Assembly: GCF_030767025.1 (NCBI RefSeq)
Contig: NZ_JASITE010000009.1
Coordinates: 1-64,000 of the forward strand
DNA length: 64,000 nucleotides
Source: Nocardia sp. CC227C
GTDB taxonomy: Bacteria > Actinomycetota > Actinomycetes > Mycobacteriales > Mycobacteriaceae
Direction: 5' to 3'
Shown here: piece after piece, positions 17,723-25,662 of the stretch
Layout of the letters: each line of letters starts with the position of its first letter
Numbering within the stretch: position 1 is the first letter of the stretch
Program-made: the position numbers and the translations under genes
Notes under the pieces: model-generated
The model's input: the letters and a program-made list of their open reading frames with translations, nothing else
What the model was told of the DNA's origin: nothing
Database searches by the model: none

Positions 17723-18747
17723 CGCGCCCCTCCCGCCAGCGAATCGGCCAGGTACGGCATGGTCTCCACGATCAGCTCCAACTGCATCCGCACCCTTCCG
17801 TCCACCGCCGGGAAGGCCCCGTCGACCGCGGCGAGCAGCGCGGGAATCCGGTGGTAGGCGGGGGCGACGGTGCCCAGTGACACGCTGATGGGCACGGCCA
17901 GGTCCAGCACGGCCCCGAGAATGCGTTCCAGATCGGGATTGTTGCGGTCGAGCAGCTCCGCGATGCCGACGAGCACCTGGGTGTACGCGCCGTCGGTGGC
18001 CTGGTTGGTGCGGTCTCGGTTGGCCTGCTCGCCGAAGTAGGCGCTCTGTTCCAGGACCTGTAGGACGGCGCGCCCCACCGGTGGGGTGAGATCGGCGAAC
18101 GCCTCGGTCATATCCGCGCCGATGGCCAGGTAGTGGGCCAGCGGCGCGCGCTGTCCGTCGGCCATCATGCGCGCGGTCTCGAAGAACGAGCTCAGCGTGG
18201 GCCCGATGGCGCCGGCATTGTCCAGCAGCAGGTCGAAAAGCCTGCGCACGGTGTCGGAGTCGAGTACCGCGGTGAGCCGGGCGGCACGGCGGAAGACCCC
18301 CGCGACCGTGGCGTTGGCGGCGTTCTCACCGATGGACAGGGTCGCGCCCTCGCGCAGCGGTCCGCCCGCACCGGTGGTCACCAATTCGACGGCGCTGGAA
18401 CCGAAGACGTTCGAGGAGGTGAAGCGGGCGGTCACATCGTCGGTGAGCGCGCGCGCCTGGGTGGGGTCGAGCTCCACCTCGATGCGCTGCTTCCCGTAGC
18501 CGACGGTCTCCACCGCGCGCACGCTGCCGATGGCCAGCCCGCGGAACTTCACCTCCGCCCCGGGGGCCAGCCCCTCCCCGAGGGTGGCCGCGTCGATGGT
18601 GAGTTCGAACCGGTCGGCGAAACCGCCCTTGGCGTAGGTGGTGACGACCGTGGCCACCACCGCGATGACGACGGCCACCACCAGTCCGCGCAGGCGCAGC
18701 GCCCAGCGGCCGGCGCTGCGGCCGGAATGATCGACGAATACCGGCAT
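17719..18747 (-). CDS. mceA: MCE (MlaD-like) family protein, mceA position
   Basis: The 342-residue protein has a membrane segment near residues 20-42 (LRGLVVAVVIAVVATVVTTY) and an MCE domain (GEGLAPGAEVKFRGLAIGSV). It is the first MCE subunit, directly behind the two permease genes. In mycobacterial Mce complexes this protein sits in the hexameric ring above YrbEA/YrbEB and contacts the lipid substrate. What lipid this system carries (sterol, fatty acid, mycolate) cannot be told from sequence; no sterol-catabolic genes are in the window. Confidence 0.85.
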   Translation of the reverse strand: MPVFVDHSGRSAGRWALRLRGLVVAVVIAVVATVVTTYAKGGFADRFELTIDAATLGEGLAPGAEVKFRGLAIGSVRAVETVGYGKQRIEVELDPTQARALTDDVTARFTSSNVFGSSAVELVTTGAGGPLREGATLSIGENAANATVAGVFRRAARLTAVLDSDTVRRLFDLLLDNAGAIGPTLSSFFETARMMADGQRAPLAHYLAIGADMTEAFADLTPPVGRAVLQVLEQSAYFGEQANRDRTNQATDGAYTQVLVGIAELLDRNNPDLERILGAVLDLAVPISVSLGTVAPAYHRIPALLAAVDGAFPAVDGRVRMQLELIVETMPYLADSLAGGAR

Positions 18748-18749
18748 GA

Positions 18750-19619
18750 CTACCCCGAAATCCTGATGCCGACATCCAGGCCCCAGAACGCGATCGTCAT
18801 GATCATGTCCAGGATGACCACGCCGACCAGGCTGGCGCGGATGGCACGGCCGGAGGCCCGGCCCACCCCCTCCGGGCCGCCGCTGGCGTAGAAGCCCTGA
18901 TAGCCGTGGATGAGAATGATGACCACCACGAAAACCGTTGCCTTGACCAGGGATGCGAGCACATCACCGGGTTGCAGGAAGGCGTCGAAGTAGTGGTAGT
19001 AGGTGCCCGAACTCTGCCCGTGCAGCACATTCACCACCGTCGCGCAGGACAGATACGACAGGATGAGGGTGAGCAGGTGCAGCGGCACGATGGTGATGGC
19101 CCCGGCGATGACGCGGGTGGTCACCACGAAGGACATGGGCCGGATGCCGATGGCCTCCAGCGCGTCGATCTCCTCGGAGATGCGCATGGCCCCGATCTCG
19201 GCCGTCATCCGGCAGCCCGCCTGGGCGGCGAATCCGATGGCGGCCACCATGGGTGCCATCTCGCGGGTGTTGGCGTAGGCGGAGACGAATCCGGTGAGCG
19301 GGCCCATGCCGACCATGTTCAGCGCCGTGAAGCCCTCCACGCCGATGGAGCCGCCGACCGCGATGCCGAGGAAGGCCAGCACCGCCACGGTGCCGCCGCC
19401 GACGATGATCGCCCCTGAGCCCCAGGTGATATCGGAGAGGATGAGCATGGTCTGCCGCCGGTACACCCGCAGGGTGTGCGGTATGGCGGCCAGCACCTGG
19501 TAGACGAAAGTCGCCTGGTGCCCGAGGGATTCGAACAGCGAGTTCGGCCCGTCGACGGATTTGCGGGCCGCGCGGCCGACCGCGCCGAGCGGTTGGTAGC
19601 GAGCTGGTGCCTGGGTCAT
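18750..19619 (-). CDS. yrbEB: MlaE/YrbE-family ABC transporter permease (YrbEB)
   Basis: The 289-residue integral membrane protein has about five to six hydrophobic segments and the MlaE permease signature (GFAAQAGCRMTAEIGAMRIS followed by EEIDALEAIGI). That segment is the coupling helix contacting the ATPase. With YrbEA it forms the permease pair for the Mce ring. No MceG/MlaF-type ATPase gene is in the window, so the ATPase must be encoded elsewhere, as is usual in mycobacteria and nocardiae. Confidence 0.9.
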   Translation of the reverse strand: MTQAPARYQPLGAVGRAARKSVDGPNSLFESLGHQATFVYQVLAAIPHTLRVYRRQTMLILSDITWGSGAIIVGGGTVAVLAFLGIAVGGSIGVEGFTALNMVGMGPLTGFVSAYANTREMAPMVAAIGFAAQAGCRMTAEIGAMRISEEIDALEAIGIRPMSFVVTTRVIAGAITIVPLHLLTLILSYLSCATVVNVLHGQSSGTYYHYFDAFLQPGDVLASLVKATVFVVVIILIHGYQGFYASGGPEGVGRASGRAIRASLVGVVILDMIMTIAFWGLDVGIRISG

Positions 19620-19620
19620 C

Positions 19621-20451
19621 TCACCCCACCTGCTGCGGTAGGAACATCGAAACCAGCTGGGTGATCACGAGGTTCACGCCGAAGGCGGCGATCACGCCGA
19701 TCACCACGGCCGCGTTCACGGCATTGGCGACGCCCTTGGGTCCGTGTGTGGCCTCGAGTCCGCGCTGGCAGGACACGATGAGCACGATGATGCCGAAGAT
19801 GACCGCCTTCACGATGGCCACCGCCAGATCGCTCATCTTGGCGAAGGCCGCGAAGGCCGACAGGTAGCTGCCGGGCGTGACGCCCTGGAAGCCGACCGCG
19901 ATGACGTAGCCGGTGAAGACGCCCATGAAGATGATGAGCATGCACAGCAGCGGCGTGAGCGTGATCATGGCCGCCAGCCGCGGCGCCACCAGTCGGCGCA
20001 CCGGGTCGATTCCCATGGTGCGCAAGGCGTCCACCTCATCGCGAATGGTGCGGGCCCCCAGATCCGAGGCGATGGCCGATCCGGCCGCGCCGCCGAGCAG
20101 CAGCGCGGTCACCATGGGCGCGCCCTGCCGGATCACCCCCAGGCCGCCCGCCGCGCCCGACACCGAGGTCGCGCCCACCTGCTGGGTCAGGCTGCCGACC
20201 TGCACCGCGACAATGACGCCGAACGGAATCGCAACCAGCACAGCGGGAATCGCCGTCACGCTGACGATGAACCAGCCCTGCTGTACGGTATCCCGCCACG
20301 GATGCCGCAGCCGGACGATATCGATGAACAGCCACCGGAAGGCCGCCACCGCGAGTTGCAGTGTCCGACCGAATGTCCGCAGCCCCGAGAGTACGAAATC
20401 GAGCACCTCCCGAACCAACGGTTCCGGTGCACGAAAAGCCCTGTCGACCAA
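19621..20451 (-). CDS. yrbEA: MlaE/YrbE-family ABC transporter permease (YrbEA)
   Basis: This 276-residue permease carries the MlaE signature (GGAAGSAIASDLGARTIRDE, then VDALRTMGIDP) and several membrane spans. It is the first gene of the mce operon. The likely start is a TTG at 20451 preceded by GGGGTGG; no better start was seen. The leader from the predicted promoter is about 60 bases. YrbEB follows after one base. Confidence 0.87.
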   Translation of the reverse strand: MVDRAFRAPEPLVREVLDFVLSGLRTFGRTLQLAVAAFRWLFIDIVRLRHPWRDTVQQGWFIVSVTAIPAVLVAIPFGVIVAVQVGSLTQQVGATSVSGAAGGLGVIRQGAPMVTALLLGGAAGSAIASDLGARTIRDEVDALRTMGIDPVRRLVAPRLAAMITLTPLLCMLIIFMGVFTGYVIAVGFQGVTPGSYLSAFAAFAKMSDLAVAIVKAVIFGIIVLIVSCQRGLEATHGPKGVANAVNAAVVIGVIAAFGVNLVITQLVSMFLPQQVG

Positions 20452-20516
20452 TGTTTACCACCCCACAGCCCCACTGCTTGGTCGATATCGCTCGGCCGCA
20501 CAGCCGATGGCGTGAC

Positions 20517-20548
20517 CCTATAACAGTTTGGTGACTGACGTGTCAGTC
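20517..20548 (-). promoter_or_regulatory. Promoter of the mce operon overlapped by a TetR-type palindrome
   Basis: Reading on the minus strand, a -35-like CTGACA (20541-20546 on the plus strand) is followed 18 bases later by TATAGG (20517-20522). The perfect inverted repeat GACTGAC-GT-GTCAGTC at 20533-20548 covers the -35 box. This is the right place and shape for a TetR-family operator, and two TetR genes end this operon. The site also lies upstream of the divergent hydrolase gene and could control both. Confidence 0.7.
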
Positions 20549-20658
20549 GTCACGAAGATTGGCGGAATACATCACTGGCCGTTTTGGTGACGGCGGCCAC
20601 GGTAGCCGCTCGGCTACCGACCGGATGGTACGGCACGATCGGCACGTATGGTCGAGCG

Positions 20659-21591
20659 ATGGAGCCGAGTTTCCTCAGTCGCGTGGTCCTGCCCGGATTC
20701 CTGCGCGTGACCCGCCGCAACCGACCCTTCCGCACCGCCGAGGGCGCTCGCCGCCATATTCGCGAACGCACCCTGCGACCCCGGCCGTACGGTCCGCCGC
20801 GCCGGCTGCGGGCGGATGTGGCGGTGACCGTGGACCGCGATCCCGGCTGGCCGGTCTACACGCTGACGCCCCGGTCCGGCACCGCGCGCGGTTGCGTGGT
20901 GTATGTCCACGGCGGCGGCTGGGTGAACGAGATCGCGCCCCAGCACTGGGCGCTGGCCGCCGATATCGCGGCGCGGACCGGCGCCGCCGTGGTGCTGCCC
21001 ATCTACCCGCTCATTCCCTACGGCACCGCCGGGCAGGTGGTGCCGGCCATCGCGAATCTGGTGCGGGACAAGCGCTCCGAGTACGGCGAGGCATGCCTGG
21101 CCGGGGATTCCGCGGGCGGTCAGATCGCGCTGTCCGCCGCCGTGCTGCTGCGCGACGAACACGACGTGACGCTCCCGCACACGGTGCTGATCTCCCCCGC
21201 CCTGGAGTTGTCGCTGAGCAATCCGGAGATCGACGCGGTACTGCCGAGCGATCCGTGGCTGGGCCGCCACGGCTCGCGCGTGCTCACCGAGCACTGGCGC
21301 GGCGACCTCCCCTTCACCGACCCCCGCGTCAGTCCGCTCGCCGCCGACATGTCCGGCCTCGGCCCGCTCACCGTCTGCTGCGGCACCCGCGACATCCTGG
21401 TACCCGATACCCGGCTGCTGGTGGACAAGGCCCGTGCGGCCGGTGTCGAGGTCGACTATCACGAACAGCCCGGCCTGGTGCACGTCTACCCGCTCACTCC
21501 GACCCCGGAGGGCCGGGCGGCGCGCGCGATGATCATCGATCGGCTCCGAGATGCACTGGCCCCGACGCCGATCCAGCAGACCGAGCCGTGA
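20659..21591 (+). CDS. Alpha/beta hydrolase-3 (hormone-sensitive lipase type) esterase
   Basis: The protein has 310 residues from the ATG at 20659; a GTG at 20584 would add 25. The HSL-family signatures are VHGGGW (oxyanion hole), GDSAGG (nucleophile elbow), an Asp in GTRDILVPD and His in LVHVYP. Mycobacterial relatives (Lip esterases) hydrolyse short acyl esters or triacylglycerol. It is divergent from the mce operon across the palindromic promoter region, which suggests joint regulation. Its 3' end has been copied just downstream. Confidence 0.85.
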   Translation: MEPSFLSRVVLPGFLRVTRRNRPFRTAEGARRHIRERTLRPRPYGPPRRLRADVAVTVDRDPGWPVYTLTPRSGTARGCVVYVHGGGWVNEIAPQHWALAADIAARTGAAVVLPIYPLIPYGTAGQVVPAIANLVRDKRSEYGEACLAGDSAGGQIALSAAVLLRDEHDVTLPHTVLISPALELSLSNPEIDAVLPSDPWLGRHGSRVLTEHWRGDLPFTDPRVSPLAADMSGLGPLTVCCGTRDILVPDTRLLVDKARAAGVEVDYHEQPGLVHVYPLTPTPEGRAARAMIIDRLRDALAPTPIQQTEP

Positions 21592-21639
21592 GCGCGCGTT
21601 GCTCACCCACCCGGCCGGTACCCCGAGACGTCGCGGAAC

Positions 21640-21826
21640 CGGATCGGTAGGTCCGGTTGCTCGCCGTGCGCGCCGCGGGTGTGGAGATCGACGACCACGG
21701 GCAGCCCGGCCCGATGCACGTCTACCCACCGATCCCGACCCCGGAGGGCCGGGCGGCGCGCGCGGTGATCGTCGATCGGCTGCGAGACGCACTGACGCCG
21801 GGTCCGATCCGGCAGGCCGAGCCGTG
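21640..21826 (+). pseudogene. Duplicated 3' fragment of the neighbouring lipase-type hydrolase
   Basis: Bases up to 21826 repeat the last 170-190 bases of the upstream hydrolase gene with moderate divergence. The translated copy contains RAAGVEIDDHGQPGP, HVYPPIPTPEGRAARAVIVD and RLRDALTPGPIRQAEP, then the same stop followed by GCGCG. The gene itself has RAAGVEVDYHEQPGL and RLRDALAPTPIQQTEP at the same places. The copy has no start and no catalytic nucleophile. A further, weaker echo of the post-stop sequence begins after 21826. No other feature is seen between 21592 and 21997. Confidence 0.75.
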
Positions 21827-21997
21827 AGCGCGTTTCGCGCCCACACGGCGGCCCCCGGCATGTCGCGGAGCGGGGCCGGTGGATCCGGGTATTCGCCGGG
21901 CGCGCCGTGGGGAATTCGAGCACCCGGCACTACGACGCACCCGGAGGCTCCCGTTCTGCCGACTTCCGCTCGCGACGGGCGGAAGGGGGTAGCGCCC

Positions 21998-23170
21998 TCA
22001 GGACGACGCACCCGCTCGAGATTCCCGCTCGGCCGCGATCCGCGCTCGCGCCGAGCGGAATTCGGCCGGGCGGCCGATCGCTATCACCCCCACCGGGCGA
22101 CCGTCGCGCAGGACGTGCACCAGGTCGGGGCGGTCGGCGGCGCCGTCCACGACGAGGTCGTCGCCGGGAGCGAGGTCGCCGGCGAACTGTAGGTTCACTC
22201 CGTATTGCGCCGACCAGCCCCAGGGCACCTCAGCGGGTGGAAGTTCCACGCCCAGTATGGCTTTCGCGGCTGCGACTCCCTGCGACTGGGCACTGTTCCA
22301 GTGCTCCTCGCGGCGGTGCGTGCCGAGCGCCGGGTCGAAGCGGGCGGCGGCGTCTCCGGCGGCGAAGATGCCCGGGGCGGACGCGCGGTGACATTCGTCG
22401 ACGAGGATGCCGTCGGCGACCGCCAGCCCGGCGGCCGCTGCGAGATCGGTGTTCGGGGTCGCGCCGATGGCGATCAGGGCGGCGGGGGCCGACCAGGTGC
22501 GGCCGTCGACGGCGGTGGCGAGCACCCCGGTGTCGGTGTCGTCGAGGCGGTCGAGCAGGACGTCGGTGTGGATCCGGACGCCGTGGTCGGCGTGCAGCCG
22601 CCGGTAGTACTCGCCAACGGCGGCGGGGACCAACCGGTCCAGCGGGGTGGGTCCGGCGTGCAGCACCGTGACACGCACACCCAGCCCGGCGAGTGTGGCG
22701 GCTACCTCGCAGCCGATCAGTCCCGCGCCGACGATCAGCAGCGAGCCGCCGTCGAACGCGGCCGCGCGCAACGGCTTCACGTCGGCGACGCCACGCAGGG
22801 TGTGGACATTGCGCGCAGCGCCGGGCAGGCGGCGGGGCCGCGCGCCGGTGGCCAGCAGCAACTGGTCGTAGCCGAGCATGGCACCGTCGGACAGGCGCAC
22901 CTTGCCGACATCCGGTTCGATGGCCTCGACACCGGTGGCCGTGCGCAGGTCGATATCGAGGGCGGCCCAGGTATCCGCCGACTCCAGCAGTGTGCGGGGT
23001 TCGGCGGCGGTCGCGGCGAGTATCTCCTTGGAGACCATCGGCCGCCGGTACGGCGGGCCGGACTCGGCCCCGACGAGCACGACCTCACCCGAATAGCCTT
23101 CACGGCGCAGGGTTTTGGCTGCCGTCGCCCCGGCCACGCCCGAACCGACGATCACGATGCGGCCGGTCAT
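21998..23170 (-). CDS. rubB: Rubredoxin reductase (FAD/NAD-dependent)
   Basis: The protein has 390 residues. The N-terminal FAD motif GSGVAGATAAKTLR, the second nucleotide-binding motif GAGLIGCEVAATLAGLG, and a C-terminal IFAAGDAAARF FAD element are in the order of ferredoxin/rubredoxin reductases. It passes electrons from NADH to rubredoxin, which feeds the alkane hydroxylase. Its start overlaps the rubredoxin stop by 4 bases. Gene order alkB-rubA-rubA-rubB is the standard actinobacterial arrangement. Confidence 0.9.
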   Translation of the reverse strand: MTGRIVIVGSGVAGATAAKTLRREGYSGEVVLVGAESGPPYRRPMVSKEILAATAAEPRTLLESADTWAALDIDLRTATGVEAIEPDVGKVRLSDGAMLGYDQLLLATGARPRRLPGAARNVHTLRGVADVKPLRAAAFDGGSLLIVGAGLIGCEVAATLAGLGVRVTVLHAGPTPLDRLVPAAVGEYYRRLHADHGVRIHTDVLLDRLDDTDTGVLATAVDGRTWSAPAALIAIGATPNTDLAAAAGLAVADGILVDECHRASAPGIFAAGDAAARFDPALGTHRREEHWNSAQSQGVAAAKAILGVELPPAEVPWGWSAQYGVNLQFAGDLAPGDDLVVDGAADRPDLVHVLRDGRPVGVIAIGRPAEFRSARARIAAERESRAGASS

Positions 23171-23352
23171 GCGCGGCTGACCTCGACCATCTCGAAATCG
23201 GCCTTGGCCGCGCCACAATCCGGGCAGGACCAGTCCTCGGGAATGTCGTCCCAGCGGGTGCCGGGTTCGATGCCGTCCTCGGGCCAGCCGAGCGCCTCGT
23301 CGTATTCGAAGCCGCACTGGATGCAGCGGAAGAGCTTGTAGTCGTTACTCAT
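23167..23352 (-). CDS. rubA2: Rubredoxin, AlkG2 type
   Basis: A 61-residue rubredoxin with two CxxC iron ligands: CIQCGFEYDEALG and CPDCGAAK. The CxxCGFxYDE pattern is the AlkG2 class, the class reported to donate electrons to AlkB. It overlaps the previous rubredoxin gene by 8 bases, so the pair is translationally coupled. Confidence 0.93.
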   Translation of the reverse strand: MSNDYKLFRCIQCGFEYDEALGWPEDGIEPGTRWDDIPEDWSCPDCGAAKADFEMVEVSRA

Positions 23353-23533
23353 TGGTGGGTCCTGTTGAGGTGGAAAGGGTTTCGAAGTCGATCTTCTCGC
23401 GGACACCGCAGTCCGGGCAGCACCAGTCGTCGGGCACCGCGGACCAGGGGGTCCCGGCCGGAAAGCCCTCGCGGGGCGCACCGGCGGCTTCGTCGTAGAC
23501 GTATTCGCACACGGGGCAGCGGTAGGCGGACAT
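23345..23533 (-). CDS. rubA1: Rubredoxin, AlkG1 type
   Basis: A 62-residue rubredoxin with ligands CPVCEYVYDEAAG and CPDCGVRE. The CxxCEYVYD pattern is that of the AlkG1 class, which in other systems cannot replace AlkG2 as the AlkB partner and whose role is unclear. Its ATG shares a base with the alkB stop codon. Confidence 0.93.
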   Translation of the reverse strand: MSAYRCPVCEYVYDEAAGAPREGFPAGTPWSAVPDDWCCPDCGVREKIDFETLSTSTGPTNE

Positions 23534-24753
23534 CAGCGTGCTCCGTACCGCGCCAGCACGCGGTCGCGCTTGCCGGGCTGGATGTTCGCGCGGGTGATGT
23601 CGCCGCCGTAGTGCGCGAGTACCCGGTGATCCATGACCTTGCGCCACAGCGGCGGGAAGTAGGCCAGGCCGATCATGCTCGCGTAACCGCTGGGCAGATT
23701 CGGCGCACCGTCCATGCTGCGCAGAATCTGGTAGCGCCGAGTGGGATTGGCGTGGTGGTCGCTGTGCCGCTGCAGGTGGTACAGGAAGATATTGGTGACG
23801 ATGTGGTCGGAGTTCCAGCTGTGCTCGGGCGTGCAGCGCTCATAGCGGCCGGAACCGGTCTTCTGCCGCAGCAGGCCGTAGTGCTCGAGGTAGTTCACCG
23901 TCTCCAGCAGTGAGAAGCCGTAGACGGCCTGGATGACCAGGAACGGCAGCACCATCGGGCCGAAGACGACGGCCAGCGCGCCCCACAGCACCACCGACAT
24001 GAGCCAGGCGTTGAGCACGTCGTTGCGAATCGTCCACGGCGACTTGCCGAGTCGGCGCAGGCGCGCCTTCTCCAGTTCCCACGACGACTTCAGGCTGCCC
24101 CACACGCTGCGCGGCAGGAAGCTCCAGAACGATTCGGCGAAGCGGGCGCTGGCGGGGTCCTCGGGAGTCGCCACCCGCACGTGGTGGCCGCGATTGTGCT
24201 CGATGTAGAAATGGCCGTAGAACGTCTGCGCCAGCGTGATCTTGGACAGCCAGCGCTCGAGTTCGTCCTTCTTGTGACCGAGTTCGTGCGCGGTATTGAT
24301 GCCGACACCACCCATGACGCCGATGCTCAGCGCCAGCCCGATCTTGGAGAGCAGGCTCAGCCCACCGTCGATCCCCAGCCACGACAGATTGTCGGCCGTC
24401 CACAGGTAAGCCGCGAACACCACGCTCAGCAACTGGAACGGAATGTAGGCGTAGACGCAGTAGCGGTAGTACGGGTCGGCCTCCAGCCGCGCCATCACCT
24501 CCTCGGGCGGATTCTGCCCGTCGGGTCCGAAGAACCGGTCCAGCAGCGGGAGCAGCACGTAGACCAGCGCCGGGCCGATCCACCACCACAGCGGGGACAC
24601 CGCCTGCCAGCCCAGTTGGTTGAACGCCCAGACGAAGCCGGCGGCCAGGAAGATGGCGGTCGGCGCGACCAGGCCGAACAGCCAGAGGTACCGCTTGCGG
24701 TCACGCCACCGCGGGGTCGCGTCCAGGGACTCGTGATGTCGAGATGTCGTCAT
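23533..24753 (-). CDS. alkB: Alkane 1-monooxygenase (AlkB)
   Basis: This is a 406-residue integral membrane di-iron hydroxylase. The histidine boxes are HELGH (156-160), EHNRGHH (185-191) and LQRHSDHH (327-334), with the AlkB-specific NYLEHYG at 287-293. About six membrane spans precede and separate them. It hydroxylates medium to long n-alkanes at the terminal carbon, with electrons from NADH via the reductase and rubredoxin encoded just downstream. AGGAGA lies 6 bases before the ATG. The product alcohol could enter the alcohol dehydrogenase, fatty acid or wax-ester routes encoded elsewhere in the window (inference). Confidence 0.96.
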   Translation of the reverse strand: MTTSRHHESLDATPRWRDRKRYLWLFGLVAPTAIFLAAGFVWAFNQLGWQAVSPLWWWIGPALVYVLLPLLDRFFGPDGQNPPEEVMARLEADPYYRYCVYAYIPFQLLSVVFAAYLWTADNLSWLGIDGGLSLLSKIGLALSIGVMGGVGINTAHELGHKKDELERWLSKITLAQTFYGHFYIEHNRGHHVRVATPEDPASARFAESFWSFLPRSVWGSLKSSWELEKARLRRLGKSPWTIRNDVLNAWLMSVVLWGALAVVFGPMVLPFLVIQAVYGFSLLETVNYLEHYGLLRQKTGSGRYERCTPEHSWNSDHIVTNIFLYHLQRHSDHHANPTRRYQILRSMDGAPNLPSGYASMIGLAYFPPLWRKVMDHRVLAHYGGDITRANIQPGKRDRVLARYGAR

Positions 24754-24768
24754 TGTCGATCTCCTATT

Positions 24769-24836
24769 TACACTTCATGACGAAGTGTATTCATTACATA
24801 CACATGTATCCAGTCTGTCAATGATCGAACGTTCGA
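24769..24836 (-). promoter_or_regulatory. alkB promoter with palindromic operators
   Basis: On the minus strand a consensus -35 TTGACA (plus-strand 24816-24821) and -10 TGTAAT (24793-24798) are spaced by 17 bases. Three palindromes flank it: TACACTTC-N5-GAAGTGTA at 24769-24789, between the -10 box and the gene; ATACA-CA-TGTAT inside the spacer (24798-24809); and the 12-base TCGAACGTTCGA at 24825-24836, nearer the divergent TetR gene. They are candidate operators for that regulator. This AT-rich stretch contrasts with the surrounding DNA. Confidence 0.75.
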
Positions 24837-24859
24837 ACTGCTCATGTACGATCGGACTC

Positions 24860-25456
24860 GTGGCTGAAGCGGCGAACTTCCAGACCGAGATGCGCCAACT
24901 CCTGCGCGAGCGGGTCCTCGACACCGCGCGTCGCCTGGTCGTCACCGAGGGCTGGGGCGCGGTGAACATGTCGCGGGTGGCCAAGGAGGTCGGCGTGAGC
25001 CGCCCGGTGCTCTACAAGGAGATCGGCACCAAGCAGGATCTGGCCGATGTGGTGATCCGCCAGGAGGTCGACATCTTCCTGGTCGGCATCGCGGACTGCC
25101 TGGCCGCACATCCGGACGATCCCGTGGCGGGAGCCACCGCCGCCGTGGACTACACGCTGCGCGCCGGGGCCGACAACACCCTGCTCAAGGCCGTGCTGTC
25201 CGGACGATCGGGTGCGGACACCACGCTGCTGCCGACCCTGATGACCGAGACCGAACCGGTCCTCGGCCGCGCCGTCGCGGCGGTGGCCCTCACCCTGCGC
25301 ACCCGGTACGGCCTCCCCGGCCTGTCCGACACCGAATTGGCCGACCGCACCGAAACCCTTGTGCGCCTTGCCCTCAGCCACCTTTTCCAGCCCACCGGCC
25401 CGGTCGAGCGCGCGGTCGATCAGATCCGCCCGGTCATCGCGCACCTCTTCGGCTAG
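24860..25456 (+). CDS. TetR family regulator divergent from alkB
   Basis: The protein has 198 residues from a GTG at 24860. Upstream in-frame starts exist at 24785 and 24821, but they lie inside the alkB promoter and give an N-terminus unlike TetR proteins. The HTH is MSRVAKEVGVSRPVLYKEIG followed by TKQDLAD. It is divergent from the alk operon, where actinobacteria usually encode an AlkU-type TetR regulator. It probably represses alkB through the palindromes between the two genes (inference). Confidence 0.8.
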   Translation: MAEAANFQTEMRQLLRERVLDTARRLVVTEGWGAVNMSRVAKEVGVSRPVLYKEIGTKQDLADVVIRQEVDIFLVGIADCLAAHPDDPVAGATAAVDYTLRAGADNTLLKAVLSGRSGADTTLLPTLMTETEPVLGRAVAAVALTLRTRYGLPGLSDTELADRTETLVRLALSHLFQPTGPVERAVDQIRPVIAHLFG

Positions 25457-25662
25457 AAGCGGCGGTTGTAACTCCGGATACGCCAGGGGTTAGTATTCGA
25501 TCGCGCCAACCCTGTATTTCCGTGGATTCGTGCCGGAAATCGTGTGGGTCCCAGCTCGGTTCGGGCAGGCTCCCGCGGCCGCCCGAACCCGTTTCACCGG
25601 CTCGACTCTCGTATCGCGAAGTTCCACCACGGATTGCCGACGATTTGAAACAGGGCCCTACG

